Shown here one piece after another: positions 32,472 through 40,236 of a stretch of DNA of 64,000 nucleotides. Below the pieces are notes generated by a model. The model had not been told where the DNA came from. It saw only the letters and a list, made by a program, of their open reading frames with translations, and made no database searches. The DNA is from Mycobacterium sp. URHB0044 (GTDB taxonomy: Bacteria > Actinomycetota > Actinomycetes > Mycobacteriales > Mycobacteriaceae): the NCBI RefSeq assembly GCF_000620625.1, contig NZ_JIAW01000023.1, positions 49,506 through 113,505 on the forward strand, read 5' to 3'. The position numbers were made by a program, and so were the translations under genes. Position 1 is the first letter of the stretch. Each line of letters opens with the position of its first letter.

Positions 32472-33108
32472 TCTCCATGCTGTCGGAGTCCCTGGCGAGG
32501 AAGTTCACGCTGACGTAGCCGTTGGCCGGGTCCCGCACGTAGTCGAGGTACGGCTGGGTGTCGGCCATGTTGGTGTTGTCGGCGACGATCAGCGCGCCGG
32601 GCGTCAGCCGCGCTTCGAGAAGCTTGATCACCGGCAGGTAGAGCTCCTTCCACCCGTCCAGCAGCACGAAGCCCACCGGGCCGTCGAGCGTGGTCAGCGT
32701 GGTCAGCGCATCGCCTTCGAGCACGGTAATGACGTCGGCAAGTCCGGCGTCGGCGAAGTTGCGCTTCGCCGTCTCGACCTTGGCGGCGCTCAGTTCGGTG
32801 GTGACGACGCGTCCGCTGCCGTTGTCGCGCACGGCCGACGCCAGGTGGATGCCGGACAGGCCCAGCGACATGCCGAACTCGACGACCGTTTCCGGGCGCG
32901 CTGCCCGCACCAGTGCGTAGAGCAGCCGGCCGGCTTCGGGCGTGACGGGCAGATAGAAGTCACTGAGCGCATCGGCGCGCTCCTGCGCGGTGGCGTTGGC
33001 CATGTCGACGCCGTCGAACCGGGACCGCAGCGTCGACATCTGATCGCGGGACTCGGAGTACATCCTGTCCAGGGCCGACGCGACCCTGGTGTCTGCAAGC
33101 GTGGTCAT
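32455..33108 (-). CDS. SAM-dependent O-methyltransferase
   Basis: 217 residues from ATG 33108 (a longer frame to 33177 exists). The class I methyltransferase core is present: motif I VVEFGMSLGLSGIHLASAV, a helical N-terminal cap (ALDRMYSESRDQM), the acidic end of strand 2 (VVTTELS) and a strand-4 motif (GFVLLDGWKELY). The layout fits the catechol O-methyltransferase-like O-MT_3 group used on phenolics or small cofactors. No pathway neighbours. The final 17 bp overlap the convergent SRPBCC gene. Confidence 0.83.
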   Translation of the reverse strand: MTTLADTRVASALDRMYSESRDQMSTLRSRFDGVDMANATAQERADALSDFYLPVTPEAGRLLYALVRAARPETVVEFGMSLGLSGIHLASAVRDNGSGRVVTTELSAAKVETAKRNFADAGLADVITVLEGDALTTLTTLDGPVGFVLLDGWKELYLPVIKLLEARLTPGALIVADNTNMADTQPYLDYVRDPANGYVSVNFLARDSDSMEISCRV

Positions 33109-33224
33109 GGACTCGAAGCTACGCGCCGAGGCTGTGCGTGTCATAAGTCCCTCGGCGATGCTAAGCGGATCGCTCAAATCCGTTCTGCGCCCAGGGAAAC
33201 GGAGGATGAATAGCCTAGGTCGCC

Positions 33225-34514
33225 ATGCCGCCCAAGTCAGCCGTCCGCAAGGCCATCACCGGCGCGTCGATCGGCAACGCCGTGGAGTGGTTCGACTTCG
33301 CCATCTACGGCTTCCTCGCCACGTACGTCGCCGCCAACTTCTTCCCGGCCGGCGATGACACCGCGGCGCTGCTGAACACGTTCGCCATCTTCGCCGCCGC
33401 CTTCTTCATGCGTCCGCTCGGTGGTTTCGTGTTCGGTCCGCTGGGCGACCGGATCGGCAGGCAACGCGTGCTCGCGATCGTGATCCTGCTGATGTCCGCT
33501 GCCACCGTGGCGATCGGGCTGTTGCCGACCTACGCCGCGATCGGCGTCGGCGCGCCGCTGCTGTTGCTGTTCTTCCGCTGCCTGCAGGGGTTCTCGGCCG
33601 GTGGTGAATACGGTGGCGGCGCGGTGTACCTCGCGGAGTACGCGGCTCCGCAGCGGCGTGGCCTCGTGGTCACGTTCATGGCGTGGTCGGGCGTGGTGGG
33701 CTTCCTGCTCGGGTCCGTCACCGTCACGGTGTTGCAGGCCGCACTGCCCGCCGCCGCGATGCAGAGCTACGGCTGGCGCATCCCCTTCCTGCTCGCCGCG
33801 CCGCTGGGCCTGGTCGGTCTGTACATCCGGTTGCGCCTCGACGACACCCCGGAATTCACCGAGCTGAGTACGCGAGACGAGGTGGCGAAGCGGCCGCTGC
33901 ACGAGGCGGTCACGACGTCGTGGTTGCCGATCCTTCAGGTGATCGGGCTGTTCCTGATCTTCAACGTCGGCTACTACGTGGTCTTCACGTTTCTGCCGAC
34001 CTACCTGATCAAGACGTTGCAGTACTCGAAGACGGCGTCGTTCACCTCGGTCACCCTGGCTAGTCTGGTCGCGCTGATCCTGATCCTTCCGCTCGCGGCG
34101 CTGTCGGATCGGGTTGGCAGGCGGCCGATGCTGATCGCCGGATCCGCATTGTTCGCAGTCTTGTCGTATCCTCTTTTCCTGCTTCTCAATTCGGGATCGC
34201 TGGCGTCGGCGATCACGGCGCACTGCATGCTGGCGGCGATCGAATCGGTCTACGTGTCGACCGCCGTCACCGCGGGTGTGGAACTCTTCTCCACCCGGGT
34301 GCGCTACAGCGGGTTCTCGATCGGCTACAACGTCGCGGTGGCCGGGTTCGGTGGGACGACGCCGTACGTCGTCACGTGGCTGACCACGAGCACCGGCAAC
34401 GTGCTGGCGCCCGCGTTCTATCTGACCGCCGCCGCCGCGGTGTCGCTCGCGACCGTGTTCGCGTTGCGGGAAACCGCCGGTCAGCCCCTGCGTGCGCTCG
34501 CCGTGCCACCATGA
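33225..34514 (+). CDS. MFS transporter of the metabolite:H+ symporter (MHS) family
   Basis: 429 residues with twelve predicted helices. The MHS hallmarks are present: an N-terminal SIGNAVEWFDFAIYGFLA, the RPLGGFVFGPLGDRIGR loop, and FRCLQGFSAGGEYGGG in helix 4, as in ProP/ShiA/KgtP-like importers. It should import a small organic acid, osmolyte or aromatic acid with protons. A LacI-type regulator gene starts 4 bp after its stop, so the regulator may respond to the imported substrate. Substrate cannot be read from the sequence. Confidence 0.9.
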   Translation: MPPKSAVRKAITGASIGNAVEWFDFAIYGFLATYVAANFFPAGDDTAALLNTFAIFAAAFFMRPLGGFVFGPLGDRIGRQRVLAIVILLMSAATVAIGLLPTYAAIGVGAPLLLLFFRCLQGFSAGGEYGGGAVYLAEYAAPQRRGLVVTFMAWSGVVGFLLGSVTVTVLQAALPAAAMQSYGWRIPFLLAAPLGLVGLYIRLRLDDTPEFTELSTRDEVAKRPLHEAVTTSWLPILQVIGLFLIFNVGYYVVFTFLPTYLIKTLQYSKTASFTSVTLASLVALILILPLAALSDRVGRRPMLIAGSALFAVLSYPLFLLLNSGSLASAITAHCMLAAIESVYVSTAVTAGVELFSTRVRYSGFSIGYNVAVAGFGGTTPYVVTWLTTSTGNVLAPAFYLTAAAAVSLATVFALRETAGQPLRALAVPP

Positions 34515-34518
34515 CCCC

Positions 34519-35508
34519 ATGGGAGTGAAGGGAGCAGCCCGGCCGACCAAGGCCGACGTCGCACGGCTGGCCAAGGTCTCCACGGCGACGGTCACCTACG
34601 TCCTGAACGACGTCGCGGGCCAGACCATCTCGGCGCAGACCCGGGCGGCGGTGCGCGCCGCGGCCGCCGAACTCGGCTACCGGCCGAACCTGGCGGCACG
34701 CAACCTCGCGGTCGGAGGCAGCGGCGTGATGTTGTACATCGTGCCGCGCATCTCGCTGGGCGACCTGCTCATCGAGGTCGGCAGCCGGCTGACGGCGGCG
34801 CTGGCGCGACACGGCGTCGTGCTGTCGCTGCAGTTCGAGACGGAGGACGGCCGCAACGTCGTCGACGCCATCGCCGATCTCAACCCGATCGCCGTGACCA
34901 GCGTGTTCCCGCTCAGTGGGGCTGCGTTGGAAGCTGTCACGGCGGCGCGCATCCCGCAAATCCATCTGGGCAGCGCCCAACTGCACGCGATGGGCGCGCT
35001 GCACCTGACGATCGGTGACATGCGGGTCGAGCACCTGGTGTCGCGGGGCCACCGCCGACTGGCGTTCGCGTTCTCGGACCTCGATCCGCTGCGACCGCTG
35101 GGCGAGTACTGGCTCGAGGGGCTGCGGGTGGCCGCGTCCGCCAGGCAACTGCCCGCCATCACGACCGCGACGTTCGACAGGGACGGGACGAACGCGGCCG
35201 ACGAAGTCCGCGCGCTCGTCGCCGACGGCGTCACCGCGGTATGCGCCGACAGCGACGAGACCGCCATGGTGGTGCTGCACGGCATCCGCCAGGCCGGCAT
35301 GCGCTGCCCGGAGGATCTGGCCGTGATGGGCGTCGACGCGAGACCACTCGGGGCGGTCAGCGCGCCGCCGCTGACCTCGGTCTCCTTCGACGCCGAGACC
35401 ATCGTCGCCGTCTCCGTCGCGGCCATGATGACGGAGCTGGGCTATCCGTCGGTGCACGAGCCCAGCAGTGAGAACGTGGCGACGCTGGTTCAGCGCGACT
35501 CCACCTGA
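34519..35508 (+). CDS. LacI-family transcriptional regulator
   Basis: 329 residues. The N-terminal helix-turn-helix at about residues 9-30 (TKADVARLAKVSTATVTYVL) has the LacI arrangement, followed by a hinge (YRPNLAARNLAVGGSG) and a two-lobe periplasmic-binding-like effector domain. The recognition helix has a Tyr (TATVTYVLN) in place of the common Ser-Arg. It is probably cotranscribed with the MHS transporter. A 20-bp palindrome lies just downstream at the P450 promoter and is a candidate target. Effector unknown. Confidence 0.88.
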   Translation: MGVKGAARPTKADVARLAKVSTATVTYVLNDVAGQTISAQTRAAVRAAAAELGYRPNLAARNLAVGGSGVMLYIVPRISLGDLLIEVGSRLTAALARHGVVLSLQFETEDGRNVVDAIADLNPIAVTSVFPLSGAALEAVTAARIPQIHLGSAQLHAMGALHLTIGDMRVEHLVSRGHRRLAFAFSDLDPLRPLGEYWLEGLRVAASARQLPAITTATFDRDGTNAADEVRALVADGVTAVCADSDETAMVVLHGIRQAGMRCPEDLAVMGVDARPLGAVSAPPLTSVSFDAETIVAVSVAAMMTELGYPSVHEPSSENVATLVQRDST

Positions 35509-35545
35509 CATCGTCCCGACCTTGCCGTGCGAGCGCTCAGCGGGG

Positions 35546-35565
35546 TAACTTACGCGGGTAAGTAA
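35546..35565. promoter_or_regulatory. Candidate operator palindrome upstream of P450
   Basis: TAACTTACGCGGGTAAGTAA has 6-bp perfect arms (ACTTAC/GTAAGT) around GCGG, extended imperfectly to 8 bp. It lies 28 bp upstream of the P450 GTG, where a repressor would block transcription. The LacI gene immediately upstream or a distant TetR protein could bind it. Confidence 0.5.
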
Positions 35566-35593
35566 TGCTGCAGTCCTCGGAGAGGCGGACGTC

Positions 35594-36796
35594 GTGACGC
35601 TCGAAACCACCAGTGACGTGTACTTCGACCCCTACGACGTCGAAATCAACACGGATCCGTATCCGACTTTCGCACGACTTCGCGAAGAAGCACCGCTCTA
35701 CTACAACGAGCAGTACGACTTCTGGGCGCTGAGCCGCTTCGCCGACGTCAACCGGGCGCTCGTCGATCACGAGACGTTCAGTTCAGCGCGTGGCGCGATC
35801 ATCGAACTGATCAAGGCGAACATCGAAATCCCTTCGGGGGCATTGATCTTCGAAGATCCGCCGATTCACACCACGCACCGCAAACTGCTCTCGCGGATGT
35901 TCACGCCGCGCAAGATCAATGCGCTGGAACCCAAGATCCGCGCCTACTGCGCGGAGAGCCTGGACCCGCTCGTCGGCACCGGCAAGTTCGACTTCGTCAC
36001 CGACCTCGGGGCCACGATGCCGATGAAGGTGATCAGCGCGCTGCTCGGCATCCCCGAGGGCGACCAGGAGATGATCCGCGACCACGCCAACGCCCAATTG
36101 CGTACGGAGGCGGGCAAACCCATGAAGGCCGCCGAGGAGGGTCTGGTCACCGGCGAGATCTTCGAGGCCTACATCGACTGGCGCGCCGACAACCCGTCCG
36201 ACGACATCATGACCGAACTGCTCAACGTCAGCTTCGTCGACAACCGTGGGGTTACGCGCCGGCTGACCCGCGAGGAACTGCTGATCTACATCAACGTGGT
36301 GGCGGGCGCTGGCAACGAGACCACCACCCGCCTGATCGGTTGGGCCGGAAAGGTTTTGGCCGAGCATCCCGACCAGCGCCGCGAGCTGGCGCAGAATCCC
36401 CACCTGATCCCGCAGGCCATCGAGGAGCTGCTGCGGTTCGAGCCCCCCGCGCCACACGTGGCCCGCTACGTCACCCGGGACGTCGAGTTCTACGGCCAGA
36501 CCGTGCCTGCGGGCAGCACGATGATGATGCTGATCGGCGCGGCGGTGCGCGACCACCGCCAGTTCCCACCCGACGGCGAGGTCTTCGACATCCACCGCGA
36601 ACCGCGCCAGCACCTGGCGTTCAGCGTCGGCACGCACTTCTGCCTCGGCTCGGCGCTGGCGCGGCTCGAAGGGCGCATCGCCTTGGAGGAGATCCTGAAG
36701 CGCTTCCCGGAGTGGGACGTCGACCTGGACAACGCCGCGCTGTCGCCGACGTCGACCGTGCGGGGCTGGGACAGCATGCCGGCGTTCATCCGATGA
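35594..36796 (+). CDS. Cytochrome P450
   Basis: 400 residues from GTG 35594. The P450 landmarks are all visible: I-helix oxygen-binding groove VVAGAGNETTTRLIG, ExxR as EELLR, and the haem-ligand loop HLAFSVGTHFCLGSALAR with Cys350 as proximal ligand. It is a soluble bacterial class I enzyme needing ferredoxin and reductase, neither of which is adjacent. The stop overlaps the start of an APH-like kinase (ATGA). P450 plus kinase suggests oxidation followed by phosphorylation of the same substrate, but this is inference. The CYP number cannot be assigned by eye. Confidence 0.92.
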   Translation: MTLETTSDVYFDPYDVEINTDPYPTFARLREEAPLYYNEQYDFWALSRFADVNRALVDHETFSSARGAIIELIKANIEIPSGALIFEDPPIHTTHRKLLSRMFTPRKINALEPKIRAYCAESLDPLVGTGKFDFVTDLGATMPMKVISALLGIPEGDQEMIRDHANAQLRTEAGKPMKAAEEGLVTGEIFEAYIDWRADNPSDDIMTELLNVSFVDNRGVTRRLTREELLIYINVVAGAGNETTTRLIGWAGKVLAEHPDQRRELAQNPHLIPQAIEELLRFEPPAPHVARYVTRDVEFYGQTVPAGSTMMMLIGAAVRDHRQFPPDGEVFDIHREPRQHLAFSVGTHFCLGSALARLEGRIALEEILKRFPEWDVDLDNAALSPTSTVRGWDSMPAFIR

Positions 36797-37857
36797 CCGC
36801 GAGCCTGCTCGTCCCCAGCGACTGGGCGGAGGTCACCCCGGAGTGGATGACCGTCGCGCTGGCGCAGGTTCACCCCGACGCCGTCGTGGCCGAGGTGCGC
36901 GTCGACATGCGCGACGACGGCACCAACCGGCGGGCGCGGCTCGCGCTGAGCTACTCCGCGGGTTCCGGCCCGGCGACCGTCTTCGTCAAGGCCGTCGACC
37001 CCGACCACAAGGCAATGATCAAGATGACCAGCGGGCTGCTCCACGAGCCGCGGCTGTTCAACTCGAATATCGTTCTGCCGCTGGAACATCCACTGGTCTA
37101 CGCTGCGCCCATCGACGAGGCGGAGGAAGACTTCCTGCTGGTGATGGAGGACCTCACCGCCCGCGGTGCCGACCCGCGCGACGCCACCCGGCCGCTGACT
37201 CCCGAACAGGCCGCCAACGGCGTGCGCGCCCTGGGCCGGATGCACGGCGAATTCTGGGGCGCGCGCGTGGACCGGCCCGAGCTCGCCTGGCTGGAGGCCT
37301 TCGTGCCGTGGGACGGCATGCAGTACGCGCCGCTGCCCGCCGCGCTGGAACGCCTCGGCGACGACGCCCCGGCCTCCGTGCACGCACTGACCATCGGCGG
37401 CCTCATCGAGGACCTCTGGAAGCCCTACGTCCGCACGCTGACCGTCGGCCCGCCCACGCTGCTGCACGGCGACGCGCACATCGGCAACACCTATCTCCTG
37501 CCCGACGGCGACGTCGGATTCCTCGACTGGCAGGTGGCGCGGCGGGGCAACTTCGCGCTGGACCTCGGCTACTTCCTGCAGGGCGCACTGACCACCGAGG
37601 ATCGCCGCCGCACCGAGCGGACACTGCTGGAGGAGTACCGCGACGCGCTGGGGTTGCCCGCCGACGAGCTGCCGTCGCTGGACGAGATCTGGCTGCGCTA
37701 CCGCGCCTCGGTGGCGCACGGCCTGACGCTGTGGCTGTGCACGGCCAGCGCGGGCGAACTGTGGCAGCGCCCCGACATCGCTCTGGCTCTCGCGCAACGG
37801 TATTCGGCGGCCTACGAGGACCTGCAGACGGCTGCGGCCATCGCCGACCTGATCTGA
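36793..37857 (+). CDS. Aminoglycoside/ecdysteroid-kinase-like phosphotransferase
   Basis: 354 residues from the ATG overlapping the P450 stop. The protein-kinase-like APH fold is shown by the catalytic loop LLHGDAHIGNTYL (Asp227), the metal-binding DFG-equivalent FLDWQ (Asp245), and an N-lobe hinge FLLVMEDL. It is of the size of the CHK/EcKinase-like group rather than a resistance enzyme. It should phosphorylate a hydroxyl group on a small molecule, perhaps one introduced by the coupled P450. Such P450-phosphotransferase pairs are seen in mycobacteria, but the substrate is not known to me. Confidence 0.85.
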   Translation: MTASLLVPSDWAEVTPEWMTVALAQVHPDAVVAEVRVDMRDDGTNRRARLALSYSAGSGPATVFVKAVDPDHKAMIKMTSGLLHEPRLFNSNIVLPLEHPLVYAAPIDEAEEDFLLVMEDLTARGADPRDATRPLTPEQAANGVRALGRMHGEFWGARVDRPELAWLEAFVPWDGMQYAPLPAALERLGDDAPASVHALTIGGLIEDLWKPYVRTLTVGPPTLLHGDAHIGNTYLLPDGDVGFLDWQVARRGNFALDLGYFLQGALTTEDRRRTERTLLEEYRDALGLPADELPSLDEIWLRYRASVAHGLTLWLCTASAGELWQRPDIALALAQRYSAAYEDLQTAAAIADLI

Positions 37858-37899
37858 CCGCTACGCTGGTCGGCATCCGTCACGATGGGGGTTGCCGAT

Positions 37900-38154
37900 A
37901 TGCGGATCAAACTATTGCCCTACGTCACCGTCGAGGTCGACGACCGGTTGCGCGACCGACTACGGACCGCGGGGGAGCGGCTGCGGATCAACGTCAGGTC
38001 CTACCTGCTCAGTGCGGCCGACGACGTCGATACCGCCGGGGGCAAGGTCCGCGACCTGTGCGACGCCGCGGTCAGCCGGGTCGACGACGCCGTGGCCAAG
38101 GTGACCGACAAGATCGATCCGGTCACGCAGGACACTCGAGTCGAAGCGAGCTGA
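37900..38154 (+). CDS. Small conserved hypothetical protein (84 aa)
   Basis: 84 residues from ATG 37900 (37885 is an alternative ATG five codons upstream). A short strand (MRIKLLPYVTVEVDD) is followed by a basic helix (RDRLRTAGERLRINVRSYLL) and an amphipathic Asp/Val-rich helix to the end. It is not hydrophobic and has no cysteine. It lies between the kinase and a DMT-type transporter gene on the same strand. Coding is supported by composition; no family recognised. Confidence 0.55.
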   Translation: MRIKLLPYVTVEVDDRLRDRLRTAGERLRINVRSYLLSAADDVDTAGGKVRDLCDAAVSRVDDAVAKVTDKIDPVTQDTRVEAS

Positions 38155-38214
38155 CGACACCTCTACGGTGGAGTCGACAGGTACCAATACGGCCTGTCGC
38201 GCGCCGATGAAGGG

Positions 38215-39120
38215 ATGTCGAGGACGTTGGTGGCCCAGGGGCTAGTCGTCCTCCTCGCGTTGTGCGCGGCGGTGTTCATGGCGATCGGCATCGTCGTCCG
38301 CCAGCGCGCGACCATCGACGTGCCGTCCGAGCAGGGCGTCAGCGCCGTCATGTTCACCACGCTGCTGCGGCGCCCGCTGTGGTGGGCAGGTACCGCTGCG
38401 GCCGTGCTCGGGTACGTCTTCCAGGCGCTCGCCCTGATCAAGGGCTCCCTCATCCTCGTCCAGCCGCTGCTGGTGTCGGCGTTGCTCTTCGCGCTGCCGA
38501 TGAGCGCGCGGCTGGCGGGCCGCCGCGTCACCCGCGGCGAATGGTTGTGGGCCGGAGTGCTGACCGCATCACTGGCAGTGTTCGTGCTTCTCGCCAGGCC
38601 AGGTCCGCAGGAACGCCCTGCGACGGTCCCCGTCTCGACGATCGTCGCCATAGTCTGCGGCGTGATCATCGTGGGCGCCGTCGTGGTGGGAGTGAAGATC
38701 GGTGGCTGGCAACGCGCGGTGCTGCTCGCCGTCGCCGTCGGCGTGCTGTTCGGCTCCGTCGCCGTCCTGACGAAGGTCGTCATGCACCTGTTCGACGAGC
38801 GCGGGGCACTGAGGCTGCTGGCCACCCCGGCCCCGTACGCGCTCGTCATACTCGGCGTCCTGGCGACGCTGCTACAGCAGTCCGCGTTTCACGCCGGTGC
38901 GCTACAGACGTCGGTGCCGACGATGTTGGTGCTCGAGCCCGTCGTTGCGGTCTTCCTCGGCGCCATCCTGCTCGGCGAGGAACTCGATGCCGGCCGGTAC
39001 GAGGCCATCGCGCTGACCGTCGCCATCGCCGCGATGACGGCGGCCACCGTCGCGCTCGGTCGTGACGAGGGTGCCTACGAGGCCGAGATCGAGATGAAGG
39101 CCGCACGCGGCGCGGCGTGA
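38215..39120 (+). CDS. DMT-superfamily transporter (EamA/NIPA-like)
   Basis: 301 residues with nine to ten hydrophobic helices arranged as two similar halves, typical of the drug/metabolite transporter superfamily. Features include LIKGSLILVQPLLVSALLFA in the first half and TSVPTMLVLEPVVAVFLGAI with a following GEEL in the second. The Glu-rich C-terminus is cytoplasmic. The NIPA-like or EamA-like position is possible; substrate unknown. It converges on the LCM methyltransferase gene with one base between stops. Confidence 0.8.
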   Translation: MSRTLVAQGLVVLLALCAAVFMAIGIVVRQRATIDVPSEQGVSAVMFTTLLRRPLWWAGTAAAVLGYVFQALALIKGSLILVQPLLVSALLFALPMSARLAGRRVTRGEWLWAGVLTASLAVFVLLARPGPQERPATVPVSTIVAIVCGVIIVGAVVVGVKIGGWQRAVLLAVAVGVLFGSVAVLTKVVMHLFDERGALRLLATPAPYALVILGVLATLLQQSAFHAGALQTSVPTMLVLEPVVAVFLGAILLGEELDAGRYEAIALTVAIAAMTAATVALGRDEGAYEAEIEMKAARGAA

Positions 39121-39121
39121 G

Positions 39122-40054
39122 TCAGCGCAGTATCGAGGTGAAGTAGGTGACGCCGTTCATCGTCATCCGCTCGTCCTCGTCGTCGGCCTTCGTGATCGCG
39201 GGAAAACCGTTGCTGGCCAACAGTTCGCTCATCGGCGTGCCGACCGACTCCCAGCCGTGCGCGTCCAGGTAGTCGCCAACGTGGTTGCGTTCGCCCTCGA
39301 ACCCCAGCTCGGAGAAGTCGAGGTCGAAGCCGTGGTCGCGCCACTTGGCCGTGGCCTGCCGCATCTTCTCCCTGGCCTCGTCGGCTGCGAAGTCCGCGGT
39401 GTTGGGCACGGCCTCGGTGCCCAGCCGGCTGCCGGGCGCGCTGAGTGCGGTGACGGCGTCCAGCAGCCGATCCTGGGCCTCGGGCGGGAGATAGCCGAGC
39501 AGGCCCTCGGCGATCCACGCCGATGGCTTGGTGACGTCGAAGCCGGCGGCTTTCAGCGCCGTCGGCCAGTCGTCGCGCAGGTCGATCGCGACCGTGCGCA
39601 GCTCGGCCTTTGGCTCGGCGCCGAGCCCGGCCAGCGTCGTCGTCTTGAAGGCGATGACCTCGGGCTGATCGATCTCGAACACCGTCATGCCCGCCGGCCA
39701 GTCCAGCCGATAGGCCCGGGCGTCCAGGCCGGATGCCAGGATCACGGCCTGGCGGATGCCTGCGTCGGCGGCCTCGGCGAAGAACTTGTCGAAGTACCGC
39801 GTGCGCGCCGCCATCGCGGTGGGCATCTGCTGCAGTCCCCAACCGGAGCCCTCGACGTCAAGGTCCTCGCCGGTCAGTTGGCCGGTGGCCCAGCGGGTGA
39901 GAAAGTCCACACCGACCGCGCGGACGAGTGGCTCGGCGAAGGGATCGTCGATCGCGTCGGCGTTGGTCGCGATCGCTCGCGCTGCCGCCACCATGGTCGC
40001 CGTGGCCCCTACGCTGGTCGCCAGATCCCAGCTGTCGTCGTTGGTCCTCGTCAT
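39122..40054 (-). CDS. LCM-type SAM-dependent methyltransferase (mycobacterial UPF0677 group)
   Basis: 310 residues from ATG 40054. The class has a characteristic start (TRTNDDSWDLATSVGATATM). The sequence RTRYFDKFFAEA, the SAM motif QAVILASGLDARAYRL and the tail motif FEIDQPEVIAFK are hallmarks of the large mycobacterial group of leucine-carboxyl-methyltransferase-like proteins. These paralogues are numerous in mycobacteria and most substrates are unknown. A possible -10 hexamer (TATACT) lies 28 bp upstream on the coding strand. Confidence 0.9.
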   Translation of the reverse strand: MTRTNDDSWDLATSVGATATMVAAARAIATNADAIDDPFAEPLVRAVGVDFLTRWATGQLTGEDLDVEGSGWGLQQMPTAMAARTRYFDKFFAEAADAGIRQAVILASGLDARAYRLDWPAGMTVFEIDQPEVIAFKTTTLAGLGAEPKAELRTVAIDLRDDWPTALKAAGFDVTKPSAWIAEGLLGYLPPEAQDRLLDAVTALSAPGSRLGTEAVPNTADFAADEAREKMRQATAKWRDHGFDLDFSELGFEGERNHVGDYLDAHGWESVGTPMSELLASNGFPAITKADDEDERMTMNGVTYFTSILR

Positions 40055-40236
40055 GCTCCACCTCTCAGAAGTTACTTAGCCAGTATAACGACCAAGCTGG
40101 CGAGTTGTTCCCGTCACAGGAAACTCCCAGGTCAGCCATTTGGGGCATATCTTTAGTTTTGCTAACGTTGTGTCGGATGGTTGGGCAGCGAGGCCCACCA
40201 ATAACCAACTTTCCGCGAATTTCGTAGAGGATTTTC
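40055..40236. promoter_or_regulatory. AT-rich divergent promoter region, methyltransferase / carboxylic acid reductase
   Basis: 182 bp, distinctly AT-richer than its surroundings. On the minus strand TATACT (40087-40082) is a candidate -10 for the methyltransferase. On the plus strand the run TTTAGTTTTGCTAACGTTG near 40151 may hold the reductase promoter, and TAGAGG at 40225-40230 is its ribosome site. Confidence 0.45.

Noticed and set aside
32019..33108. A toxin-antitoxin pair at the Rv0910-like gene
   Set aside because: The convergent neighbour is an ordinary methyltransferase, and no small antitoxin gene is adjacent on the same strand.
36843..38210. A 455-codon plus-strand frame over the kinase gene
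   Set aside because: Arg/Ala/Gly-rich shadow in another frame; the kinase frame carries catalytic motifs.
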